Source: UBA5499 sp002426275
Lineage (GTDB): Bacteria > Bacillota > DTU084
DNA: 18,357 nt
Assembly (NCBI GenBank): GCA_937888735.1
Contig: CALASN010000029.1
Coordinates: forward strand, 1 to 18,357
Direction of reading: 5' to 3'
The notes beneath the pieces are model-generated. The model saw only the letters and a list, made by a program, of their open reading frames with translations, was not told the origin of the DNA and made no database searches. The translations under genes were made by a program, and so were the position numbers. Shown here piece after piece: positions 7,135 to 14,894 of the stretch. The number at the start of each line of letters is the position of its first letter. Positions within the stretch are counted from its first letter, which is position 1.

Positions 7135-9540
7135 TTGAAACCGTGCAGACAGATTTGGACCGCTGGCATGCTGTATCTGTTTTGGGCCCTTGCTTCCTGC
7201 AACTGTTTAGCCGCCAAACCAGTTAAAATGAATCTGCTCTCCAATGGAGATTTTGAGCAGCTGAATTCAGATCCCATTGTCATTCAGGCTGCCTCTGCCT
7301 TGCCCGAGTTGGCTGTGTCCGTGCCTGGCGTCCAGAGCAAAGGAGCTTCTTTGCCGGCGGAAATGGGAATATACGCTTATAAAATCATACCAATCCCAGG
7401 TCCGCTTGAAGTTAATCAACCCTATACCATCGAGGTGAGCTACTGGGGAAGCTCCGACGCTGCGGCAGAGCAGAAAGTGTATGTTCTAGACGGCACGCAG
7501 CACCGCGAATTATTTGCCTTATCCGCGCAGGGAGATGAAAGCGTCCATGTGGCCAGAACAAAAATCACTTTTAAGAAAGTCACCGGCAACGCTTTGGTCC
7601 TGAAGAAGACTTCCGGGGCTCAAAAGAACGCCAATCCCGTGCTGAAAGTACAATTGACGCCCGATGTAGCCGCGAGCCTGCCGCGCAATTGGCGAATGTG
7701 GAGGGAAGGAAAATCTTTTGCCTATCTTGGCTTAGATAAAACAAAAAGCCATAGCGGGCAGACCTCGGTAGCCATCGCCGATGCGCTTACAGAGCATGAC
7801 TCGCTTGGCTGGGAGACAGATTCGTTTGCCGTGGGTGAACAGGAATACCAGCTCAGCGTCTGGGCTTTTCCCACTCAGCAGAAAGTGACAGTTCAGTTGG
7901 GGATTGCCTGGTATCAAGCCGAAGATCGGCTGCTGAAAGAAGATCTGATCACTGTCACAGGGAAAAGAAATAGCTGGGAACAACTTGTGCTGCAAGTGAG
8001 GCCTCCCGTCGGTGCAAAGCTAGGGCGCGTATTTCTTAGGGCGACGAACTTGAAAAAGGCTTGGGTCTGGTTTGACGACGTTCTGTTGCTGGGAGATCCC
8101 ACAATCTCCTTGAAAAAGCCGAGCGTTCCCTTGAGTTTCCAGGGGAACGTCACCACGGAAATGCACTATCTGCCGGAGAACGATATCAATATGTATGATC
8201 TGCTGAGGCTCTATATGACCGCCAACATTGGCAATACGGTCAAAGGAGAGCTGAGATTCGGCGGCATTTATGAGAACAATAAGAGGAACTTTACGGCAAC
8301 ATCTCCGCGCCAAGTGGACTTGAGAACTACAGATGCAAAATTAATGGTGGCGACTCCTATCTATCCTGACGGTCCTGTGGTTAACGCGGTCCTTGGCACC
8401 ATAGACGCTTATTATTCGCCGTATATTGCGTTCATAGGGTATTCGTCTGCCGGCGGTTATTTGAAAGCAAACGGGATTAAGCTAGACGGCAGCTGGCCCT
8501 ATGGTCAATACAGTTCGTTTTCTTTCTGGGACAGCGGTAAGCAGACTCTGGGAGCGAAACTATCCGGTAACCTTTGGGATGCCAAACTAGCCTTAATTAT
8601 GTTGACCTCCCGGCAGCTCAAGCAAGGCACGGCTGACGGCGTAAGTTACTATCTGCCTGGAGCAAGGTTGGAAAACGCTTTCAGTCTGGAAGCCGGCCGC
8701 AAGTTTGGCAAGTTTGAGTATAGCGGCGTCTACAACCAGCTTCAGAGCAATAACCAAGGCTCAAAGCCTGAATCTGGAATTTTCAAGCTTAAGGCTGTGA
8801 ATTTACTGCCGGGAATTAATCCGGAGCTTTCCCTGTGGTTTTGCGATGCGGATTTTAAGCCCAGTTACCGTGATCATACGCCCAGAGGATATAGCTACAG
8901 CGACATGAGATTTTATGAAGGCAACTGGGTGGATAACCATCTGGGACAGCGGGGCGTTAATCTTATCTGGAATGCCGGCAAAAACCCGCTGGAGCTTAAA
9001 GGAGAATATGAAATCAAGCAGGCGCAAGACAGTCCGGACGATTACCTGCGAGAGAAAATGGGCTTAACCGCAACTATTCATTTGGGCAAAAACGTGTTGG
9101 CGCTCAATTGCCAGCAGCGCCTTGAAAGCCGCGTTTATTTGGACAATTATGAGCGGTATCCCATCTGGCAGACTGCCAGCGCTACCATCACCCGCCCGGT
9201 GCAGGGGATATTCGCCAAGTATGACGCGCAATACAGCTACGAGGTGGAAGCTATTCAGAACCAGTCCTTAACTGGACAGGAAATACGGCTCTCCAGAAGA
9301 ATCCAGGAGGGGCCCTTGAGCGGCTTGCGGTTTTATTTTGGCTATCGGCTTGAAGACGATGGGCTCGCTAAAAAGGGATATCTTAAGCTGGGCGGAACCT
9401 ATGCGACGCCGGGAGGGCTTAACCTGCAGCTGACATACAGTAATCCCAACAAGCCTCACACAGGATATTACGATTCGGTTCGTGAAGAGTATATTCCTGC
9501 GGATAATGAATTTGTGGCTACTCTGCAAACATGGCTTTGA
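7135..9540 (+). CDS. Carbohydrate-binding-like modules fused to an outer-membrane beta-barrel
   Basis: This protein of about 801 aa joins N-terminal glycan-binding-type domains to a barrel. After a signal peptide (about 1-27, ending CLAA) comes NLLSNGDFEQLN, the opening strand of a CBM4/9 jelly roll. A separate beta module follows (about 50-175) with LKKTSGAQKNANPV, then the CBM resumes (about 181-321: SHSGQTSVAI ... WVWFDDVLLLGD). From about 325 to the end it consists of barrel-like strands with YSPY, 'F.P.YRD.TPR' and a final hairpin alignable to the 577-aa neighbour, ending in TWL rather than Phe. TTG 7135 is preferred: AGGTGG at 7121-7126 is eight bases upstream, whereas the GTG codons at 7123 and 7126 lie inside that ribosome site. 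It may tether glycan at a pore. Whether the N-terminal part faces the periplasm or the outside cannot be told from sequence. Confidence 0.75.
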   Translation: MKPCRQIWTAGMLYLFWALASCNCLAAKPVKMNLLSNGDFEQLNSDPIVIQAASALPELAVSVPGVQSKGASLPAEMGIYAYKIIPIPGPLEVNQPYTIEVSYWGSSDAAAEQKVYVLDGTQHRELFALSAQGDESVHVARTKITFKKVTGNALVLKKTSGAQKNANPVLKVQLTPDVAASLPRNWRMWREGKSFAYLGLDKTKSHSGQTSVAIADALTEHDSLGWETDSFAVGEQEYQLSVWAFPTQQKVTVQLGIAWYQAEDRLLKEDLITVTGKRNSWEQLVLQVRPPVGAKLGRVFLRATNLKKAWVWFDDVLLLGDPTISLKKPSVPLSFQGNVTTEMHYLPENDINMYDLLRLYMTANIGNTVKGELRFGGIYENNKRNFTATSPRQVDLRTTDAKLMVATPIYPDGPVVNAVLGTIDAYYSPYIAFIGYSSAGGYLKANGIKLDGSWPYGQYSSFSFWDSGKQTLGAKLSGNLWDAKLALIMLTSRQLKQGTADGVSYYLPGARLENAFSLEAGRKFGKFEYSGVYNQLQSNNQGSKPESGIFKLKAVNLLPGINPELSLWFCDADFKPSYRDHTPRGYSYSDMRFYEGNWVDNHLGQRGVNLIWNAGKNPLELKGEYEIKQAQDSPDDYLREKMGLTATIHLGKNVLALNCQQRLESRVYLDNYERYPIWQTASATITRPVQGIFAKYDAQYSYEVEAIQNQSLTGQEIRLSRRIQEGPLSGLRFYFGYRLEDDGLAKKGYLKLGGTYATPGGLNLQLTYSNPNKPHTGYYDSVREEYIPADNEFVATLQTWL

Positions 9541-9583
9541 GCGTTTTTTTCTGGCTTGTCAGTTAAAGTGAGGTGAGGTAACG

Positions 9584-12121
9584 ATGAAGTATTCAAAAAC
9601 GGGAAAGCTCTTTTTGTTGCTTTTTGGCTTGCTCTTGACGCCGATCTTAGCTTACACTAATCTGCTGTCCAATTCTTCCTTTGAGCAAGGCGGCAGCGAC
9701 TGGGGCCCGGCTAATTGGAAAAAGTGGGCGGGAGGACAGACAGCGGCGGTTTGGACATGGGAAGAAAACGTCGCGCACACTGGCACACGTTCCGTTTCCA
9801 TCGCCAATGCCGCCGGCAGCAGCGACGTCGCCGTCCTCTGTGAAGATCTCCATGTGAGCGCCTGGGTGAAGGCAGAGCAAATGCAGAGCGGCAAAGTATA
9901 TCTTTTGGCTGCTTTTCTCAATAACAGCGGCTGGAAGGGAAATCTGGAATTTTCCGGCGCGCTTTTGACCGGCAGCTCTTGGGTTCAGCTTTCGGCTTCC
10001 TTTACCGTTCCCCAAGACATTACCCTGCTCAACGTGGGCGTAAGGATAAAACCGGCTAATCAAAACGCGGTGATTCATGTCGATGATCTGGCTTTGTATA
10101 GGTCGCCCGAAGATTCGGTTTTGGCAAAACCGGAATATACCTCTGCGGATCGTATGCTGATGACTAATGAAGCTTTCGGCGGTTATTTAAGTTATCTGCC
10201 GGCTTATGTAGGGCAATGGGGCTACTTTAAAGTACCGTTTTTCAACACTTTTCCGGCTGGAACATATAAATATAAAATCCGCTACTTCGGAGATCAGCAA
10301 AACAGCGCCAGCCCGTCTTTCGAAATCGTGGCAGGTTCGGCGCATCAGCAAATAGCGCTACTGCCAAGTGAAGCCGACGGGAAATTCCATTATGCCGAGG
10401 GTTCGTTTACAGTGAATAGCCCCTTTGACACAGCGGTGATCAAAAAGAGGACAGCAGGAGCGGGGCTGAATCCAATCGACTGGGTGTGGGTTGGGACGGA
10501 GGACGCGGCATTATCGGAAGAGCAGTTTAGGATTATGGAGCCGCCTGGCAACCTAGCCGCGGAGTATGTTGCCCCAAGCAAAGTCCAATTGAGCTGGACC
10601 GCTCCTCCCAGCCAGTCGGGAATCGGGACTTATCAAATTTATCGCGGCTCTGAGCCTGGCTTTGCGGCGAATGAAAATACGCTGGTGGGAAATACGACGG
10701 AATGTCAGTTCACGGATGACATGGATACTGCGTATCTGAGAAATTACTACAAGGTGGTAGCTTGGAATACGATTTACGGCGGCAATATGTCCCCTGCCGC
10801 ACAAATAAATATGCTCAGCGATAATACCCCGCCTAACGCCGCCTCTGGCGTGACTGCGGAAAGTTTGGCCGCTGGAGTTGCGGCGATCTCTTGGCAGGCG
10901 CCGAATCCGGCAGGCGACGGCGATACGGCCACAGTCTATAAGATTTACAGGCTAAAATCCGGAGAAGAAATCGCTCAAGTTACATTAGTGAAAGAGCTCA
11001 CAGCGAAAGATGCGGAATTCAGCCAGTGCCGCTTCTTTGATCGGGGAGTTGAAACTGGCAGCTTCAGATACGCGCTGGTGGTGGCGGATAAGTCGGGCCT
11101 AGAGAGCCCGCCCGCATTCAGCGGAGAGGTAAGCATAGTGGCTGACCTTTATCCTCCCCAGGCGCCGGTTTCATTAGATGCTTGGCTGGAGGAGACTCCC
11201 GCCGGTCAGCCGGTACCCGCAGGAACGGTGGTTTTGGAGTGGCATAGACCGGCAGCCACAGCGCAGGACGGAGACTTGCCGACGTTTTATAACATTTATC
11301 GGTCTGCGCGCGACAATCCGCGCCAGACAGGGATTCTGCTGGCCAGGCTCTCGGCTGAAGGAAAGGAAAAGGTTTCGTTTTTGGATGTAACAGGCGCTGG
11401 AGGCAATATGTACTATTACACTGTGATATCTGTTGATAAAGCTTTGAATGAATCGCAGGGCGCAAGTCCCGTCAGAGCGGTGCGCTTAGCCGTGCCGCCG
11501 TTCCCCAGCGCGCTTTCTCCTGTAGACGGCACTCCGGCCGTGACGCTGCCTACTTTGGAATGGAGCGGTGTCCGACCGGTGCGGGATGGCTTAAGCTGTT
11601 ATCTTCTTGAAATAGCTCGGGATAGCGACTTTCAGACGGCGATTACGCTTGAGGTCAGCGGAACTGAAACCGGCGGCGCAATCCAATATCAGTTGACTGA
11701 GCAGCTGGCAGCCGGTCAATGGTATTGGCGCGTCGCGGTCAAGTATGAATCGGGCGTGCAGAGCCGCTACAGCAATGTTAGCAGATTCGTCTTACTGGCA
11801 AATGCGCAGCTGGCGCTGAGCATGTATACCAGCGTCACGCCGAAGTTTTTCTCTCCCCGGCGTGGCGAGTCCATTTCGCTATACTCTGTCTTCAAGGAAA
11901 AAACGGAGGTATCAATCGCGGTATACCAACTGGATGGGAAGCTGGTGCGCAGGTTGGCAGAGAGAATGCCAGTCAATGTAAATGAAGTTTACCAAGTGCG
12001 CTGGGACGGCGCGGATGCTGTAGGCGGCAAGGTGCGCAACGGGATATATTTGTTTTTAATCGAGGCAAAAACGGCTCAGGGGCAAAGCAGACAAGTCAGG
12101 CGGGTTCAGGTCTATAATTGA
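9584..12121 (+). CDS. Second secreted CBM / FN3 protein with FlgD-like C-terminal domain
   Basis: This 845-aa paralogue of the protein at 1955 has the same domain order. The signal peptide is 1-23 (cut after ILA), again followed by YTN. Then come a CBM4/9-like domain, about 24-170 (NSSFEQ ... HVDDLALY); the shared beta module, about 185-310 (KKRTAGAGLNPIDW); three FN3 domains starting near 319, 414 and 522; a fourth Ig-like domain from about 637; and the FlgD/CTD-like end, about 743-845 (VSIAVYQLDGKLVRRL, then VRWDGADAVGGKVRNGIYLFLIEA). Compared with the first copy, about eight residues are missing in the CBM, where that copy reads VLGATAGNCYTFS, so one strand may be altered. ATG 9584 has TGAGG (9574-9578) about five bases before it. 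No catalytic residues are recognised. A binding, scaffolding or display role is inferred from the domains and the adjacent hydrolase genes. Confidence 0.87.
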   Translation: MKYSKTGKLFLLLFGLLLTPILAYTNLLSNSSFEQGGSDWGPANWKKWAGGQTAAVWTWEENVAHTGTRSVSIANAAGSSDVAVLCEDLHVSAWVKAEQMQSGKVYLLAAFLNNSGWKGNLEFSGALLTGSSWVQLSASFTVPQDITLLNVGVRIKPANQNAVIHVDDLALYRSPEDSVLAKPEYTSADRMLMTNEAFGGYLSYLPAYVGQWGYFKVPFFNTFPAGTYKYKIRYFGDQQNSASPSFEIVAGSAHQQIALLPSEADGKFHYAEGSFTVNSPFDTAVIKKRTAGAGLNPIDWVWVGTEDAALSEEQFRIMEPPGNLAAEYVAPSKVQLSWTAPPSQSGIGTYQIYRGSEPGFAANENTLVGNTTECQFTDDMDTAYLRNYYKVVAWNTIYGGNMSPAAQINMLSDNTPPNAASGVTAESLAAGVAAISWQAPNPAGDGDTATVYKIYRLKSGEEIAQVTLVKELTAKDAEFSQCRFFDRGVETGSFRYALVVADKSGLESPPAFSGEVSIVADLYPPQAPVSLDAWLEETPAGQPVPAGTVVLEWHRPAATAQDGDLPTFYNIYRSARDNPRQTGILLARLSAEGKEKVSFLDVTGAGGNMYYYTVISVDKALNESQGASPVRAVRLAVPPFPSALSPVDGTPAVTLPTLEWSGVRPVRDGLSCYLLEIARDSDFQTAITLEVSGTETGGAIQYQLTEQLAAGQWYWRVAVKYESGVQSRYSNVSRFVLLANAQLALSMYTSVTPKFFSPRRGESISLYSVFKEKTEVSIAVYQLDGKLVRRLAERMPVNVNEVYQVRWDGADAVGGKVRNGIYLFLIEAKTAQGQSRQVRRVQVYN

Positions 12122-12138
12122 GCGAAGGAGGCCTAAAA

Positions 12139-14820
12139 ATGTACAAAAGCAGTTTCAAAGCGGCGCTTTTGGCAGCGGCGTTGGTTTTGGCAAGCGTAAT
12201 TGCCTGCGATGCGGACGATTCTGAAGCTGTCCTTCACGTTGATAATTATGGTAAAAGCACTTTCCTTAACGCTTCGGATTGGCTATGGGAAATGAGTCTG
12301 GGAACCCATAATAGAAACTGGGGGTCTTCAGAACAAACTAGCGCGACAATCAAGGATAAAGTGGAAAAGGAAAACAAAATCTGCCTTGGAGGAGAGATGC
12401 CTATTAAAGGGCAGCCTGCGGTGAATTTTAAAGAGGAAGCTAAATGGGAAGAAGGCAGTTCTTACCAAAGCTATGATTTGAATTTCACCGAGACGGCAGA
12501 ATTTAACAGCGTACAGATCAGCTTAAATCTTAATGCGGTTTTTTTTACAGATGCTAAGGTGGAGATTCAATCAAGCGCGGGTCAGACGACTTTGGCTCTT
12601 CCTTCTGATTCCGAGATGGGCTCTCCCAGGTTATGGGAGGGATCCGTGCGGAGCATGGTCATTACCAAATCCGGCAGAGAACCACTGCAAATAAATCTTG
12701 GCCAAGAGGCTCCTAACGTTATCATCCAGGATAATCGCAATTACGGGCTTGGCAAATTTGAATTGAGGTTTATCGTGGCTGGGGCACCGGGAGCGAAAAA
12801 AGGAGAGACGCGCAGCCAGAACATAACCGTCAGCGGACTGGGACATTACAAAACGATTTTTGTCGAAGGAACTTACGCGCCCGATATGTCTAATTGGTTC
12901 CCATTCACTTTGAGTTGGGATCGGGGACCTGTGGTAGGTTCCGCAGTGGATCGCTCCTGGCTGCTTGAAGCTCCGGCAGGCAAGCATGGTTTTCTCACAG
13001 TAAAGGATGATAAATACGTTTTCGCCGACGGAACGCCCGTGCGTTTCTGGGGCACTAACTTTTCAGCAGCAGCTGATTTTCCGACCCATGAACAGGCGGA
13101 GAAAATCGCGCAGCGGCTTGCCAGTTATGGCATTAACATGGTGCGGATACACCATTTGGATGCGGGCTGGACAAATCCCAGTATTTTTGACACCAGCTAT
13201 AACGATACGCAGCGCTTTAATGTCGAGCATCTAGATCGCCTTGATTACCTCATTTATTGCTTAAAGAATCAAGGTATTTATATTTATCTGGATCAGCTGG
13301 TGACGCGTTACTTTAAACCCAATGACGGAGTGCCCGGGCTGGATCAAATGTCTCTTCCTGTGGCTAAAGGTTTTTCGTATTTTTATCCCAGGCTGATAGC
13401 GCTGCAGAAAAAATACAGCCATGACTTGTGGACTCATCGCAATCCGTATACGGAATTGAGATATTGCGACGATCCAGCTTTCGCGCTAATGGAAATTGTA
13501 AACGAGAACGATTTGTTTACAACGCGCGAAGAACTGCTGAAGGTGGAACCTTACGCTTCGGTCTTGAAAGAAAAATACAATCTTTGGCGTCAAGAGCAGG
13601 ACCTGGCGCCAAAGGAATTGACGGATTTATACGCGCCGGAGGCGGTTGAGTTCTTAAGCCATGTGCAGGAAGAGTTTTATCTGGAGATGATGGCTTACCT
13701 CAGAGAGATTGGAGTGAGGATTCCTATCACCGGAACAAATTGGAGCAAGTTGGCGCAGGATCGGCCTTCGCAGCTAGTTTGCGATTATGCAGATATGCAC
13801 AGGTATTGGGATCATCCGGCCACAGACGGCACCTTTGCCAATTTGCCTATGAGCACAAGTTTTAGCACTACGTTTGATTTCATCAGTTTTGCCTCAATAT
13901 ATGGCAAACCGTTTTTCATTTCGGAATGGGATCATCCTTGGCCCAATTTTTACAGAGGAGAAGCTACTCTTTGGACGGCGGCCGTAGCGGCTTTGCAAGA
14001 TTGGGACGGACTGACTGTCTACACGTACCGGCACAGCACGGATCCTGCGGTGGATTATATCAACGGCGCTTTCGAGACGTTTAACGATCCTCTATATTAC
14101 GGCTTAATGCCCACCGCGGCTTTGCTATATTTGCGTTCGGATGTGGCTCCTGCCAATGAACAGTATGCTGTGAAATTTCCAGCGCCCGAGGAGCTGCTGA
14201 AGATGCCGGCAATTAATATTGGCAATTCGGTAGCAGTTTATCAAGAAGGGATCACGGAACGCTCCCAGGTTCGGAATATTTTCGGCGATGTGCCGGTAGC
14301 CGACAATGTAAAAGTGGTCTCGTATCAGGAGAGCGTCTTCCCAGGAGATAGCGTCATTAGGAAAAGCGATACAGGACAGATGGAGCGGAATGTGCAAGAC
14401 GGGGTTTTGCTGATTAAGTCCCCTGGGACGGAAGTGGCACAGGGATTTATCGGCAATAAAGCCATAGATTTGCCCAGCATGAAACTCCGGACGGATAATG
14501 AGTTTGCCGTGATTGCCCTCTCCAGCGTGGACAGCAACGAGTTGACTTCAGCCGATCGCTTTTTGTTGACCACCGTTTCCCGGGTGGAGAACACAGGCGC
14601 TGTTTATAATTTTAGAAAAAATAAGCGCGTCAAAACTGGCGCTGGACCTGTACTGGCGGAGCCTGTGGTGTCTGAAGTTGAGTTAGCCATCGGAGGCAAT
14701 TTCGACGTTTGGGCGCTGGACGAGACGGGGCTGAGAAAAACTCAAGTGCCCGTGAAAGACAATAAATTCATCGTCGACGGCAGCTACGGGACGATCTGGT
14801 ATGAAATCATAAAGGAATAA
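12139..14820 (+). CDS. Clan GH-A (GH5-like) glycoside hydrolase, possible lipoprotein
   Basis: This 893-aa predicted exported retaining glycoside hydrolase has an N-terminal signal segment ending VIAC (Cys23), which fits a lipobox; an ordinary signal peptidase site just after it is the alternative. Residues about 25-250 form a beta-rich module without a family I can name. The TIM barrel begins near residue 253 (FADGTPVRFWGTNFS) and includes RIHHLD (336-341). The probable acid/base is Glu456 in MEIVNEND, with DMHRYWDHP before the nucleophile, probably Glu596 in FISEWDHPWP; the 140-residue spacing suits clan GH-A. A beta-sandwich tail (about 650-893) ends in IWYEI. The substrate is unknown; a beta-linked polysaccharide is plausible. 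ATG 12139 is used because AAGGAGG (12125-12131) lies seven bases upstream; the earlier TTG overlaps the previous stop. The next gene is its paralogue. Confidence 0.85.
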   Translation: MYKSSFKAALLAAALVLASVIACDADDSEAVLHVDNYGKSTFLNASDWLWEMSLGTHNRNWGSSEQTSATIKDKVEKENKICLGGEMPIKGQPAVNFKEEAKWEEGSSYQSYDLNFTETAEFNSVQISLNLNAVFFTDAKVEIQSSAGQTTLALPSDSEMGSPRLWEGSVRSMVITKSGREPLQINLGQEAPNVIIQDNRNYGLGKFELRFIVAGAPGAKKGETRSQNITVSGLGHYKTIFVEGTYAPDMSNWFPFTLSWDRGPVVGSAVDRSWLLEAPAGKHGFLTVKDDKYVFADGTPVRFWGTNFSAAADFPTHEQAEKIAQRLASYGINMVRIHHLDAGWTNPSIFDTSYNDTQRFNVEHLDRLDYLIYCLKNQGIYIYLDQLVTRYFKPNDGVPGLDQMSLPVAKGFSYFYPRLIALQKKYSHDLWTHRNPYTELRYCDDPAFALMEIVNENDLFTTREELLKVEPYASVLKEKYNLWRQEQDLAPKELTDLYAPEAVEFLSHVQEEFYLEMMAYLREIGVRIPITGTNWSKLAQDRPSQLVCDYADMHRYWDHPATDGTFANLPMSTSFSTTFDFISFASIYGKPFFISEWDHPWPNFYRGEATLWTAAVAALQDWDGLTVYTYRHSTDPAVDYINGAFETFNDPLYYGLMPTAALLYLRSDVAPANEQYAVKFPAPEELLKMPAINIGNSVAVYQEGITERSQVRNIFGDVPVADNVKVVSYQESVFPGDSVIRKSDTGQMERNVQDGVLLIKSPGTEVAQGFIGNKAIDLPSMKLRTDNEFAVIALSSVDSNELTSADRFLLTTVSRVENTGAVYNFRKNKRVKTGAGPVLAEPVVSEVELAIGGNFDVWALDETGLRKTQVPVKDNKFIVDGSYGTIWYEIIKE

Positions 14821-14832
14821 ACGCCTGAATTT

Positions 14833-14861
14833 GCAGGGAGGAGCGCCGGTTTTTTCCCTGC
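14833..14861 (+). other. Intercistronic hairpin between the two hydrolase genes
   Basis: GCAGGGA at 14833-14839 pairs with TCCCTGC at 14855-14861, giving a 7-bp perfect stem with a 15-base loop, weakly extendable by G-T pairs. The T-run is inside the loop and right arm rather than after the stem, so it is a poor terminator. It could act as an mRNA processing or stability element that sets the relative dose of the two enzymes. This is the longest gap but one inside the operon (74 bases to the chosen start). Confidence 0.4.
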
Positions 14862-14894
14862 GTCTCTATGGAAGCGGAGAAGGAGATGAATGCT

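Noticed and set aside
9647..10078. Long antisense frame (143 codons) opposite the second FN3 gene
   Set aside because: It lies fully inside a well-supported gene on the other strand, has no ribosome site or recognisable protein, and arises from codon bias.
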